A stretch of 64,000 nt of DNA, from contig CEFQ01000008.1 in assembly GCA_900068845.1 (NCBI GenBank), positions 248,001 to 312,000 of the forward strand, written 5' to 3'. The DNA comes from Enterobacter ludwigii (GTDB lineage: Bacteria > Pseudomonadota > Gammaproteobacteria > Enterobacterales > Enterobacteriaceae). Positions 1-7,783 of the stretch are shown here, one piece after another. The first letter of the stretch is position 1. Each line of letters begins with the position of its first letter. The notes under the pieces are model-generated. The model saw only the letters and a list, made by a program, of their open reading frames with translations, was not told where the DNA came from and searched no databases. The position numbers and the translations under genes are program-made.

Positions 1-345
1 AAAACCAATTACGCCTATCACCTGGCGAAAAAGGGCGAGTATCAAGCCGCGCTGAATCTGCTGGATACGTTGCACAATCAGAACACCAGGGAAGCGTGGA
101 ACTATCGTGGTTATGCCACGCGGAAGCTGGGCAAAACCGACGAAGGCATGGCGTACTATCAGAAATCGATCGCACTGGATCCAAACTATGCCAAAGTGCG
201 TGAATATCTCGGTGAGGCCTGGATGATCAAAGGGCGCCCAGATTTGGCTAAAGAACAGCTCACCATCATTAAATCGCTGTGTGGTGTGGATTGCGAAGAG
301 TACCGCGATCTCAATGCCGCTATTCAAGGCCACCCGGAAGCATGA
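1..345 (+). CDS. Tetratricopeptide-repeat protein, 3' end (partial)
   Basis: The reading frame is already open at base 1 and ends in a TGA TGA tandem stop, so this is the C-terminal 114 residues of a longer protein. At least one clear TPR unit is visible: residues in the stretch NYRGYATRKLGKTDEGMAYY followed by the typical SIALDPNYAKVREYLGEA pattern. TPR helices act as protein-protein scaffolds, so no enzymatic role can be assigned. A short cysteine-bearing tail (SLCGVDCEEYRDL) follows the repeats. The sigma factor gene begins only 27 bases downstream on the same strand, so the three genes probably form one transcription unit, and the TPR protein may belong to the same stress-response circuit; that link is inference from position only. 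Confidence 0.8.
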   Translation, partial: KTNYAYHLAKKGEYQAALNLLDTLHNQNTREAWNYRGYATRKLGKTDEGMAYYQKSIALDPNYAKVREYLGEAWMIKGRPDLAKEQLTIIKSLCGVDCEEYRDLNAAIQGHPEA

Positions 346-372
346 TGATCGCAGCGCTTAGAGGACGACAAC

Positions 373-888
373 ATTACCAGTACTGAAGTCCGCCAACACT
401 TAGCTGCGCACCTGGCGCGCCTGTGGCGGTACGCCATGGTGCTGTCCCGCAATCGTGATGTCGCCGAGGAACTGGTGCAATCCACCTGTGTACGCGCGCT
501 GGAACGCAGCGCTCAGTACACGCCCGGCACGCGCATTGATCGCTGGTTGTTTAGCGTGCTGCATTCGGTGTGGATCAATGAACTGCGCGCGCAGCGGGTG
601 CGTCTTGGGCAAGGCTTTGTTGACAGTGATGAGCTGATTGCAGCGGATCAGCAACAGCAAGATGAGCAACGTCTGCACTACGAGAAAGTGATGCTGCGCG
701 TGAGCCAGCTGCCTGAAGCGCAACGCAACGCGGTGTTTCTGGTTTACGTGGAAGGCTTCACCTATCAGGAAGCCGCCGATACGCTGGCGGTACCCATTGG
801 CACCATTATGAGCCGCCTCGCAGCGGCGCGCACCACCTTAGCCAGCGCAGCCACGGCGCGGCCGGCAGCACAGGAGAAACGTTTGTGA
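373..888 (+). CDS. ECF-family RNA polymerase sigma factor (probable ATT start)
   Basis: Short sigma factor with region 2 (LARLWRYAMVLSRN through RIDRWLFSVLHSVWINELR) and region 4 (LPEAQRNAVFLVYVEGFTYQEAADTLAVPIGTI), the layout of ECF (group 4) sigma factors that direct RNA polymerase to stress or envelope regulons. The first in-frame ATG (436) lies inside the first helix of region 2 and has no ribosome binding site. Upstream in frame, codon ATT at 373 sits 7 bases after GAGGA (361-365) and restores a full 171-residue protein, the usual family length; no ATG, GTG or TTG occurs between the previous stop and 436. I therefore propose an AUU start, which would imply weak, IF3-sensitive initiation. 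The 3' end overlaps the anti-sigma gene by four bases (GTGA), indicating translational coupling. The target regulon cannot be read from the window. Confidence 0.8.
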   Translation: MTSTEVRQHLAAHLARLWRYAMVLSRNRDVAEELVQSTCVRALERSAQYTPGTRIDRWLFSVLHSVWINELRAQRVRLGQGFVDSDELIAADQQQQDEQRLHYEKVMLRVSQLPEAQRNAVFLVYVEGFTYQEAADTLAVPIGTIMSRLAAARTTLASAATARPAAQEKRL

Positions 889-1691
889 AGGCAGCACGTT
901 TTAATTCGCCTTATGCGGACGAGGCCATCGTGGCGTGGCTGGATGGCGAGATGCGCGCGGATGACGCGTTGGCATTTGAAAATGAACTCAAGCGTAGTGA
1001 GGCGTTATCAGCGCGCACTGCAGAGCTGTTAAAAAGCAATCAACCGTTTGCCGACGCCTTTGCGCCCATGTTGGAACAAGCACCGCTGGATCGCATGGCG
1101 CCGCGCTTAGCGCATCTGCTAGCAACGACGCCGTCGGCTGCGCAAAGGCCAGCGCCACAGGTGAGCCGCCGCGCGCTGATTGCTGCTTCCATGAGTTTCC
1201 TGCTGGTGGGTAGCGGCATCGGTTTCCTGGCACGACCCGGCATTAAGGTTGAGCAGGGCGAAAGCGAAAAGATTCGGGAACTCGAAGCGCAATACATGTC
1301 GCTTTACAGCGCGGAAACGTTAGCCGATGTCGACAGTTCCTTACCGGTTTTACAGCAATCGCTAGCCCGTACCGCCCGCGATCTCGATCTGCACTTTACG
1401 CCAGCACAATTAACGCTACCGGAAGCGACGCTAAAGAGCGTGCGCATGCTGCGCTATGACGATGCGCTTATTACGCAGATTGCCTGGAATCACAGCAGTT
1501 ACGGCCCAATGGCGTTATGTATTTCGCGCGAAGAACATCAGCAAACCACCGATTTGGCACAAGAGAAACGGCAGGGAATGAATGTGGTTTGGTGGCATAA
1601 GGCGGGATATCAATTTGTGCTGATTGGCCGAAATCCTGCGCAGCAGCTGAAAAAGACCGCGCAGGCGTTAATACAGGCGATGCTGGCGTAA
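885..1691 (+). CDS. Membrane-anchored anti-sigma factor
   Basis: A 268-residue protein starting at GTG inside the stop of the sigma gene. The N-terminus (ADEAIVAWLDGEMRADDALAFE) resembles the cytoplasmic sigma-binding domain of anti-sigma factors but shows no HxxxCxxC zinc motif. One hydrophobic segment at about residues 97-116 (ALIAASMSFLLVGSGIGFLA) follows an arginine pair, consistent with a single inner-membrane span, N-in C-out. The C-terminal ~150 residues would be periplasmic and have no family I recognise. Position directly after an ECF sigma gene with an overlapping start is the main argument for the anti-sigma role; the family is very variable in sequence. It would hold the sigma factor inactive until an envelope signal releases it. 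Confidence 0.75.
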   Translation: MKAARFNSPYADEAIVAWLDGEMRADDALAFENELKRSEALSARTAELLKSNQPFADAFAPMLEQAPLDRMAPRLAHLLATTPSAAQRPAPQVSRRALIAASMSFLLVGSGIGFLARPGIKVEQGESEKIRELEAQYMSLYSAETLADVDSSLPVLQQSLARTARDLDLHFTPAQLTLPEATLKSVRMLRYDDALITQIAWNHSSYGPMALCISREEHQQTTDLAQEKRQGMNVVWWHKAGYQFVLIGRNPAQQLKKTAQALIQAMLA

Positions 1692-1706
1692 GGTTTACTG
1701 CACATT

Positions 1707-1750
1707 TTGTCGCGGCGCGATTTATCGCGTAATACATGGCGCCGCAACAA
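1707..1750. repeat. Palindromic repeat family A, copy 1 (degenerate)
   Basis: Imperfect inverted repeat: left arm TTGTCGCGGCGC and right arm GCGCCGCAACAA match at 11 of 12 positions, with an inner GATTTATCGCG shared with the other copies. It is preceded by CTGCACATTTTG, the same flank found before the copy near 53.5 kb. It lies in the convergent gap between the anti-sigma and ABC-F genes, where it could also serve as a transcript end. Confidence 0.7.
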
Positions 1751-1770
1751 TGCGTGCTTTCCGTTGCGCC

Positions 1771-3471
1771 TTACAGGCCGAGTTGGGTTTGTAGTAACGC
1801 AATCTCCTCACGCCACTGCGCCTGCAACGCCGGTTTCTGATGCTTCGGCTTTCGCGCGAGATCTTCATCCAGCTTGCTTTCCACCTCCAGTAACGCCAGT
1901 AGCAGAGCGTCCTCATCCAGCGCTATGGCGGTTGCAGGCGGTGCAGTTGAGCCAGACGTTGCTAGCGGTTGCTCAGCACGCATGCGCTCGGTGACTGCAT
2001 CAAAATCATGCCACTCGCCAAGCTGCTGACCTTCAATCAGCCAAAAGCGGGTGCAGCAGTTGGCGATTAACTGACGATCATGCGACACCAACAACACCGC
2101 GCCCTCGAACTGATTCAGCGCGTCCGCCAGCTCCTCTTTACCCACCATATCCAGATGGTTGGTGGGTTCATCGAGCAACAACAACGAATGGCGCGCCAGC
2201 GTTAACCCCACAAACAGCAAGCGCGAACGTTCGCCGCCGCTGAGTGAACCAATCCGTTGTTGATGACGCAGATAAGGAAAACCGGCCCCGATCAGCGCCA
2301 TTTTGCGCTGTTCATCACTGAGCGGCGCAAAATGTGCCAGTGCATCGCTCAGCGTTTCCGCATCGTGTAATTGATGCAGGCTTTGATCGTAATAACCGAG
2401 GCGCGCACGAGGATGAAACAGCGCGCTATCTGTTTGTTGATATTCACGCCACAAATGCCGCAGCAACGACGATTTACCGCAACCGTTGCGGCCAACAATC
2501 GCCACGCGATCGCCACTTTTCACCTGCAGCATCGGCAATGAAAACAACGCAGGCGCGTCATCGGCCGGTCGAATCGACAGTTCGGGCAATGCCAACACGC
2601 GATCGGCATCTAATGCTTCACCGTGCAGCTGCAGCCGCCATAGCGATCCTTCGCTTAGCGTGGTTTGAGCCTCTTTCAGCCAGCTGGCGCGCTTCTCCAT
2701 CTGCTGCGCCTTACGCGATAAACCTTCGTTATCGTAGGTGCGGCCCCACATCGCCAGACGTTTGGCGCTTTGCTCGACGCGATCGATCTCCTTCTGCTCG
2801 GCCTGATAACGCTGCGCATCGGCTTGATCCTGCTCGATCAGCGCCTGACGCGCGGCGCTGCACGGTAAGCGGAAGCATTGCAGGCCACGATCGCGCAGAA
2901 TCCAGCTGCAGTTGGTCACCCGATCGAGCAAGGTGCTGTCATGTGAGACCAAAACGAAGCTGCCGTTCCAACCGTTGAGGAAATTCTCCAGCCATAACAG
3001 CGTCGGCAGATCGAGGTGGTTGCTGGGTTCATCGAGCAGCAGCAGATCCGGCTGCAGAATCAACGCACGCGCCAGCAGGAGCCGCATATGTTGACCGCCG
3101 CTCAGGGTTGACGCAGTGTGTGCTTGCTGCTCGGCGGTGAAACCCAGGCTGCCCAGCAGCGCTTCTGCCCGCCAGCGATCGGCCTGCACTGGCACATGCG
3201 CCATCACCCCCTCCAGCAGCGACGCATTGTGCAGTTCTGCTGGCAGATGCTGCTCAATGCGCGCCAGCAAACAGTGATTAGCCGGCGTAACGCTGCCGTG
3301 ACTGGCTTCCAGTTCGCCACTGAGAATTTTCAATAAAGTGCTTTTGCCCGTGCCGTTATCACCCAGCAAGCCGATGCGATCGCCTTTTTTTAGGCTGAAA
3401 TGAATATCGTGAAACAGGGTACCGAAGGCGTTATCAAAGCCGACAGCGTGTGCGGATAGTAAAGTGCTCAT
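1771..3471 (-). CDS. ABC-F family ATPase (ribosome-associated type)
   Basis: Soluble protein with two ABC nucleotide-binding domains and no membrane segment, the hallmark of the ABC-F family that acts on ribosomes (translation factors and antibiotic-resistance proteins). Domain 1 has Walker A GDNGTGKST (about residues 37-45), signature LSGGQ (~123-127) and Walker B LLLLDEPSNHLD; domain 2 has GRNGCGKSS (~327), LSGGE (~410) and LLLLDEPTNHLD. A charged interdomain linker (~200-275, rich in E, Q, R, K) corresponds to the P-site tRNA interaction motif. The C-terminus is a short coiled-coil-like tail. I chose the ATG at 3471 (MSTLLSAHAV); ATG 3483 and TTG 3498 are in-frame alternatives and none has a strong ribosome binding site. 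It is preceded by a leader ORF and a hairpin, suggesting conditional expression. It does not look like the close orthologue of EttA, Uup, YheS or YbiT, so the specific role is open. Confidence 0.85.
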   Translation of the reverse strand: MSTLLSAHAVGFDNAFGTLFHDIHFSLKKGDRIGLLGDNGTGKSTLLKILSGELEASHGSVTPANHCLLARIEQHLPAELHNASLLEGVMAHVPVQADRWRAEALLGSLGFTAEQQAHTASTLSGGQHMRLLLARALILQPDLLLLDEPSNHLDLPTLLWLENFLNGWNGSFVLVSHDSTLLDRVTNCSWILRDRGLQCFRLPCSAARQALIEQDQADAQRYQAEQKEIDRVEQSAKRLAMWGRTYDNEGLSRKAQQMEKRASWLKEAQTTLSEGSLWRLQLHGEALDADRVLALPELSIRPADDAPALFSLPMLQVKSGDRVAIVGRNGCGKSSLLRHLWREYQQTDSALFHPRARLGYYDQSLHQLHDAETLSDALAHFAPLSDEQRKMALIGAGFPYLRHQQRIGSLSGGERSRLLFVGLTLARHSLLLLDEPTNHLDMVGKEELADALNQFEGAVLLVSHDRQLIANCCTRFWLIEGQQLGEWHDFDAVTERMRAEQPLATSGSTAPPATAIALDEDALLLALLEVESKLDEDLARKPKHQKPALQAQWREEIALLQTQLGL

Positions 3472-3496
3472 GTGCTTACTCATAAGTTGCAGGCGC

Positions 3497-3526
3497 AAAA
3501 AAGCCTGACGTCAGAAATCGCTGACG
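3497..3526 (-). terminator. Hairpin between leader ORF and ABC-F gene (possible attenuator)
   Basis: Read on the minus strand, CGTCAG pairs with CTGACG across a 6-base loop (3509-3526), followed by TCAGGC and a run of six T. The T run starts 6 bases after the stem, so it would be a weak intrinsic terminator as drawn, but the location between a leader ORF and the ATPase start fits an attenuator. Alternative pairings involving the palindrome CTGACGTCAG are possible. Confidence 0.4.
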
Positions 3527-3585
3527 ACAACCCGGTAAGCCGGAGGGAAGAGATTAGATTTTCAGTGAACTTCGCTCAGGACGGA

Positions 3586-3669
3586 TTATCGCAGCACGAG
3601 TGCGGAAATGCCTGAACGCGGCCAATTACTATAAAAGTGTGAGTAAATAAACAATTCACACGCGGGCAT
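3586..3669 (-). CDS. 27-residue leader peptide upstream of the ABC-F gene
   Basis: A small ORF starting at ATG 3669 with an excellent ribosome binding site (GGAGGA, 5 bases upstream) and ending in TAA 115 bases before the ABC-F start. The peptide begins MPACELFIYSHFYSNW and ends SALVLR; it is rich in aromatic residues (two Phe, two Tyr, one Trp in the first 16). It is followed by GC-rich palindromes and by the hairpin with a T run described above. Antibiotic-inducible ABC-F and rRNA-methylase genes are commonly controlled by translated leader peptides where ribosome stalling changes RNA folding. The ribosome binding site and position are seen; the regulatory role is inferred. It could instead simply be a small protein. 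Confidence 0.6.
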   Translation of the reverse strand: MPACELFIYSHFYSNWPRSGISALVLR

Positions 3670-3782
3670 AGTAATCCTCCTTAGTTATCAGTAGTGGAAT
3701 GAATTGGATGATGATAATGCGAGCGGAAATGTTATGCCAGTGTTAAATGCGCAGCGTCGGGTGACGCTGCGTGGGGCAACCA

Positions 3783-4469
3783 TCAAGGCTGCTCTTTCTC
3801 GTCTTCAGCCGGAATCAGCGGTTCATCAATAGCGATGGAGGAATTCGATTTCAGCAATTGAATATCCAGAATGACGTAAGTCATGGTGGTGATGAATAAC
3901 GAAATCACGCTGCCAATCACGCCGCTGGTGGTAAAGGTAAAATAGTTGTACATCACCACCCAGGTCACACAAATAAACAGTGCTAGCGCAACATTAATAG
4001 CCGACTGCGAATAATGGGTGGTGCGTGATCCCATATCATTAATTTGCCGGCTGAGATTGGTGCCGCTGTATTTCTCCAGTACAAAAATGCCGTGTTCCCA
4101 ATTACGCAAGCGACGTGCGCCGCTGCGGGTCAAAAATACATACAGCAACGAGATAAATAATCCGGAAAAAGCGATCAGTACCGGCACAGCTTCCAGAGCG
4201 TAAGCGAGGCTTTTATGGCTGGAAATCTGCGGTGTGAGATTCAGCGTTAATGACGCGCCGAGCGCGGCATATAAAAACACAAACAACAACAGAAACAGCG
4301 CGTTGCGCCTCCAGTCGAGATCGGCTTCGTGATTCTTCTGCTGACGAGCCCAGTGCAGCGCCTGCTGTAACGGCGTGGCCTCGGTGGCGGTGGTGTCAAT
4401 ACTCTCAATCTCTTCACCCAACAAGCGGTGAATAAACGGCTGGTCGGCCGGTTCAATGGTGATGCGCAT
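3783..4469 (-). CDS. Inner-membrane protein of unknown function, four predicted spans
   Basis: A 228-residue protein from ATG 4469 (MRITIEPADQ), which has GAGAAAT upstream; a TTG at 4553 would add 28 residues without support. After a ~55-residue polar N-terminus come hydrophobic segments at roughly residues 57-78, 93-116, 157-178 and 184-205, with a polar loop between the second and third pairs containing RRLRNWEHGIFVLEKYSGTN. The C-terminus is acidic (PAEDEKEQP). I do not recognise a named family with certainty; the general layout (two hairpins of membrane helices separated by a loop with WEHGIFVLE) recalls small oligomeric bacterial membrane proteins. It stands alone, convergent to nothing nearby, so context gives no clue. 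Confidence 0.65.
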   Translation of the reverse strand: MRITIEPADQPFIHRLLGEEIESIDTTATEATPLQQALHWARQQKNHEADLDWRRNALFLLLFVFLYAALGASLTLNLTPQISSHKSLAYALEAVPVLIAFSGLFISLLYVFLTRSGARRLRNWEHGIFVLEKYSGTNLSRQINDMGSRTTHYSQSAINVALALFICVTWVVMYNYFTFTTSGVIGSVISLFITTMTYVILDIQLLKSNSSIAIDEPLIPAEDEKEQP

Positions 4470-4647
4470 AGATTTCTCGGTGACATAACGATCAAAGGCG
4501 TCAGTGTAACGTAAATCGCCTGGCGCGCGCAGATTCTGCGAGTAAGCGCGCAATTATTCATCTGTACATCAGCGGGTATTGCACATCATTCATACAATTA
4601 TCTGGCGGTTATTACTGACCGCGTAAATGACGACGAGGTAAATAGCT

Positions 4648-5001
4648 ATGTCGTACGTTGATGGTTTTGTCGTAGCGGTGCCGGAAGCCAATAAGGAGGA
4701 TTATCGTGCCATGGCGGCCAAAGCGGCGCCGCTGTTTAAAGAGTTTGGCGCGACGCGAATCGTTGAGTGCTGGGCCGACGATGTTCCCGCCGGCACGCAG
4801 ACTGATTTCTATCGTGCGGTTAACGCTGAAGAGGGCGAGACGGTGGTGTTCAGCTGGATCGAATATCCCTCGCGGGAAGTTCGCGATGCCGCCAATGCCA
4901 AAATGATGTCCGATCCGCGCATGAAGGAGATGGGTGAAAATATGCCTTTCGATGGCAAACGCATGATTTATGGGGGATTTGCGATATTGCTGGAGGAATA
5001 G
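4648..5001 (+). CDS. YbaA/DUF1428-type small cytoplasmic protein
   Basis: A 117-residue protein with the characteristic start MSYVDGFVVAVPEANKEDY and later FSWIEYPSREVRD, as in E. coli YbaA (DUF1428, a dimeric alpha/beta ferredoxin-like fold). The biochemical function of the family is unknown. The length matches the family. A GAGG sequence lies about 10 bases before the ATG. It is a single-gene unit followed by a palindromic repeat. Confidence 0.85.
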   Translation: MSYVDGFVVAVPEANKEDYRAMAAKAAPLFKEFGATRIVECWADDVPAGTQTDFYRAVNAEEGETVVFSWIEYPSREVRDAANAKMMSDPRMKEMGENMPFDGKRMIYGGFAILLEE

Positions 5002-5018
5002 CTGGTCGATGACGGCTT

Positions 5019-5124
5019 GCAGTGAACCGTAGCGGCGCGATTTATCGCGCTGTTTAATTTTTAAAGATCGCATGCACCTGGCTACTGTTGTGCACAATTA
5101 AATGCGCCGCTACGATACGTGCAG
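5019..5124. repeat. Palindromic repeat family A, copy 2 (long form)
   Basis: Outer arms GTAGCGGCGC (from 5029) and GCGCCGCTAC (to 5112) are perfectly complementary but here separated by about 64 bases instead of about 20. The left side keeps the internal GATTTATCGCGC of the family and the ends carry GCAGTG and CGTGCAG. It lies in the gap between the ybaA-like gene and the LysE-type gene and may be two half-copies or a copy with an insertion. Confidence 0.7.
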
Positions 5125-5153
5125 GCATTATTTATCACCTACAAGGAGCCACA

Positions 5154-5795
5154 ATGCTGGATATCACCCACTTTCCGCTTTTCCTCGCATCCGTATTTCT
5201 GTTGTGTATTACACCGGGACCGGATTTGGCTTATGTCGTTGGACAAAGCGTAGCGAATGGGCGACGTAGCGGCGTGATATCAGCGAGTGGCGTGGCGCTG
5301 GGAAGTTGCACACATGCGTTGGCTAGCGCCGTTGGTTTGACGGCATTAATTACGGCCTCACCGCTGTTATTTACAGTGATTAAATATATTGGTGCGGCAT
5401 ATTTGATCTATCTGGGCAGTAAAATGGTATGGGGCACCTTTTTCAGTCGTGAAGAAGTGAACACACAGCCAGACGATATTCCACGCTCCAATACACGCAA
5501 TTTATTAGTCCGCGGTTTTATCACTTCCATTACCAATCCAAAAGTACTGCTATTTTTTATTTCCTTTTTTCCGCAGTTCGTGGTGGTCGATGGTAATCAT
5601 CATGCCAGTTCATTTCTGTTACTCGGCCTGACGTACGCTGTCGTCGGTTTAATCACTGATGTCAGCTTTGCAGTAGTGGCTGGCAGCGCGGCCAGCGCGG
5701 TGTCGCGCAATGTGATGCTGCAAAAATGGCTCGACCGTGTGGTGGGCAGCACCTTTATTGGTTTAGGCGTTCGATTAGCGCTAACGCGTCGCTAA
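5154..5795 (+). CDS. LysE/RhtB-family amino acid exporter
   Basis: A 213-residue polytopic protein with the LysE-family N-terminal signature (FLASVFLLCITPGPDLAYVVGQSVANGRRSG) and the internal motif NPKVLLFFISFFPQFV; about six hydrophobic segments are visible. The family exports amino acids or related small amines from the cytoplasm using the proton gradient. Start ATG 5154 is preceded by AAGGAG; upstream in-frame codons to 5088 fall within the repeat element and were not used. The substrate is not predictable from sequence. It has no regulator next to it. Confidence 0.88.
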   Translation: MLDITHFPLFLASVFLLCITPGPDLAYVVGQSVANGRRSGVISASGVALGSCTHALASAVGLTALITASPLLFTVIKYIGAAYLIYLGSKMVWGTFFSREEVNTQPDDIPRSNTRNLLVRGFITSITNPKVLLFFISFFPQFVVVDGNHHASSFLLLGLTYAVVGLITDVSFAVVAGSAASAVSRNVMLQKWLDRVVGSTFIGLGVRLALTRR

Positions 5796-5917
5796 TAAAA
5801 TCAGAAAAGGAACTACGGCCAGCGATTGGCGCTAGCGGAATATTCGGGTAACGTGGCATGCAGACTTTTGTTACCTACCAATAATTACCGCACGCTAAGT
5901 TGCAGGAGTGTCAGTCC

Positions 5918-6781
5918 ATGGCCGTAAATTCCAATATCGTCGGCATTGTCAGCAATGAATTTATCAATCCTAATACCGTCAAGCTACTCGATGAGGTTAC
6001 GCGCCAGCTGAATGAACGTGGCTTTATTACGCTGCTGCTTAATGCTCATTCCCGCGAAAGCTATCACAGTGCGCTTCGTCACGCGGCACAACTTCCAATC
6101 GGCGGTTTAGTCTTTCTAACCTCGCAGTTTAGCGATGAACTGCGCGTGGCAGCAGATATTCTGCCGCAGGCCGCGACGGTACATCTCAGCCACAGCGCCA
6201 GCGCGGAAGCCAACGTCGTGATGGCGGATGGTTATACCGCGGGCGAAGAGATAGGCTTATTGTTGCTGTCGCAAGGTCATCAACGTTTCGGCTTTATGCA
6301 CAGCCTGCAACATCGTGCGGCTGTGCGCCAGATGGAGGGCTTTGCCGCCAGTCTGCAAGCCGAACAAAAAGAACTTACCCTCCAACTCTCTGCCGGTGGC
6401 AACGATCGTGAACTGGCCTATCAGGCAATGATGGCGTACTTAAAAAAAAACCGTGCTGCCGAGCGCGTTAACGCGCTGTTCTGCGAAAGCGATGTGTTGG
6501 CATTCGGCGCCTTACAAGCGGTGCGCGATTTTGCGCAAGGTGCACATGTCGCGGTGGTGGGTTTTGGTGATGTTGATGAAGCGCGTGCGTCGACCTGGCA
6601 TCTGACCAGCTGGTCGCAGCGCCGTGATCTGCTGGTGAGTGAAGCGCTGAATCGTTTACTGGAAAACCGTACTGACGCCAGCAATGTCTGGCAGCAGGGT
6701 GAATTGCAGGTGCGCCATTCCCATCACGGCAAACATGTGCCGGGTGAAATGTCGCAGTGCGGATGCGCAATACGTCATTGA
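5918..6781 (+). CDS. LacI-type ligand-binding domain protein without a DNA-binding domain
   Basis: A 287-residue protein homologous to the sugar-binding core of LacI/GalR regulators: it begins directly with NIVGIVSNEFINPNTVKLLDEV, has MADGYTAGEEIGLLLLSQGHQRFGF at the domain crossover and ends near VAVVGFGDVDEARAS. The ~60-residue helix-turn-helix and hinge that normally precede this are absent: GGAG lies 10 bases before ATG 5918, and the 122 bases back to the previous gene are too short and contain no HTH coding. There is no signal peptide, so it should be cytoplasmic. It may be a ligand sensor acting on another protein, or a decayed regulator. The C-terminus ends in GEMSQCGCAIRH. The DUF3147-like gene follows after 29 bases. 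Confidence 0.75.
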   Translation: MAVNSNIVGIVSNEFINPNTVKLLDEVTRQLNERGFITLLLNAHSRESYHSALRHAAQLPIGGLVFLTSQFSDELRVAADILPQAATVHLSHSASAEANVVMADGYTAGEEIGLLLLSQGHQRFGFMHSLQHRAAVRQMEGFAASLQAEQKELTLQLSAGGNDRELAYQAMMAYLKKNRAAERVNALFCESDVLAFGALQAVRDFAQGAHVAVVGFGDVDEARASTWHLTSWSQRRDLLVSEALNRLLENRTDASNVWQQGELQVRHSHHGKHVPGEMSQCGCAIRH

Positions 6782-6810
6782 TAGTTAACTATTAACGGAA
6801 GGATAACCGC

Positions 6811-7161
6811 ATGCTGTGGCTTATTGCCAAATATGCCATTACCGCCGGCATGGTGGTGCTGATCTCGGAAGTGGCTAAACGGAGCGATCGCCTTGGCGGA
6901 CTGATTGCCGCCTTGCCGTTGGTTACGGTGTTGGTGCTGATCTGGATGAAGCTGGAAGGGCAAAGCCAGGCCAAAATTGCCAGTCACGCATGGTACACCT
7001 TCTGGTATGTGGTACCGACCTTGCCGATGTTTATCGCCTTTCCGTTTCTCTATCAACGCCTCGGATTCTGGCCGACGCTGGTGGCGAGTTGTGTACTCAC
7101 TATCCTGCTATTTCTGCTTTGGGCCACGCTACTTAAACGCTTTGGCGTTGCGCTGATGTAA
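6811..7161 (+). CDS. DUF3147/GlpM-like small membrane protein
   Basis: A 116-residue hydrophobic protein with about four membrane segments and the family sequence ISEVAKRSDRLGGLIAALPL near residues 18-38. The family is widespread in Proteobacteria; its molecular role is unknown. A clear AAGGA precedes ATG 6811. It follows the LacI-like protein closely and is probably co-transcribed with it. Confidence 0.82.
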   Translation: MLWLIAKYAITAGMVVLISEVAKRSDRLGGLIAALPLVTVLVLIWMKLEGQSQAKIASHAWYTFWYVVPTLPMFIAFPFLYQRLGFWPTLVASCVLTILLFLLWATLLKRFGVALM

Positions 7162-7173
7162 TAGCATGCAAGC

Positions 7174-7194
7174 AAAAAGAGGGCTTTCGCCCTC
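7174..7194 (-). terminator. Intrinsic terminator after the isochorismatase-like gene
   Basis: GAGGGC-TTTC-GCCCTC hairpin (7179-7194) followed on the minus strand by five T. It lies just past the stop of the minus-strand hydrolase gene and, lacking a T run on the other side, serves mainly that strand. Confidence 0.8.
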
Positions 7195-7207
7195 ATTGAT
7201 TAACTTC

Positions 7208-7744
7208 TCAGAATATATATGCCGCGCTTGCTACCCGCTGCACAAAGGGCCCGGCCAGCGTTTGATTATGGTGTGCAATTATTTGCTGGGCGCTTAACAC
7301 GCTGTTATCCACAGAAGTATGCCCATCCTCAATCAGTGCAACGCGATAGCCCAAGTCAGCAGCGGCACGGCAAGTGGTATCCACGCAATATTCCGTCTTC
7401 ATCCCAACTATGGCCAGTTCTTTAATATCGGCATTTTTCAGCGCGGCCAGTAATTCAGTGTCACGAAAGCAGTTGGGATATTTCTTCACAAATACCCGAT
7501 CTCGGGCGGCATCAATTTGCAGTTCCGGAATCAACTGCGTCAGCGGACTACTTTCGGCCAACGGCGAACCCTCCGGCCCAGCGTGGCGCGCGAAGAAAAC
7601 GGGCGCATGCGCTTGATGGGCTAACCCGATTAGCTGATTGATGTTGGCTAACACCGATTGTGCAGCAAAGGGTGCTGGCGAAGCGTGAAATAACCCGTTC
7701 TGCATATCAATGACTAACAAGGCTTTATGTTGCGATGGCTGCAT
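7208..7744 (-). CDS. Isochorismatase-family cysteine hydrolase
   Basis: A 178-residue single-domain hydrolase with the family triad: Asp13 in LLVIDMQNG, Lys87 or Lys88 in VFVKKYPNCF, and Cys120 in GMKTEYCVDTTCRAA. Such enzymes hydrolyse amides or vinyl ethers (nicotinamide, isochorismate, ureidoacrylate, N-carbamoyl compounds), and the exact substrate cannot be told. AAAGGAG lies 8 bases before the ATG. The long 5' region on this strand contains the structured element at 7784-7913, so expression may be controlled at RNA level. Isolated gene with its own terminator. Confidence 0.85.
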   Translation of the reverse strand: MQPSQHKALLVIDMQNGLFHASPAPFAAQSVLANINQLIGLAHQAHAPVFFARHAGPEGSPLAESSPLTQLIPELQIDAARDRVFVKKYPNCFRDTELLAALKNADIKELAIVGMKTEYCVDTTCRAAADLGYRVALIEDGHTSVDNSVLSAQQIIAHHNQTLAGPFVQRVASAAYIF

Positions 7745-7783
7745 GGTTTGTCTCCTTTCTACATGCTATGAACGGAGACCCTT

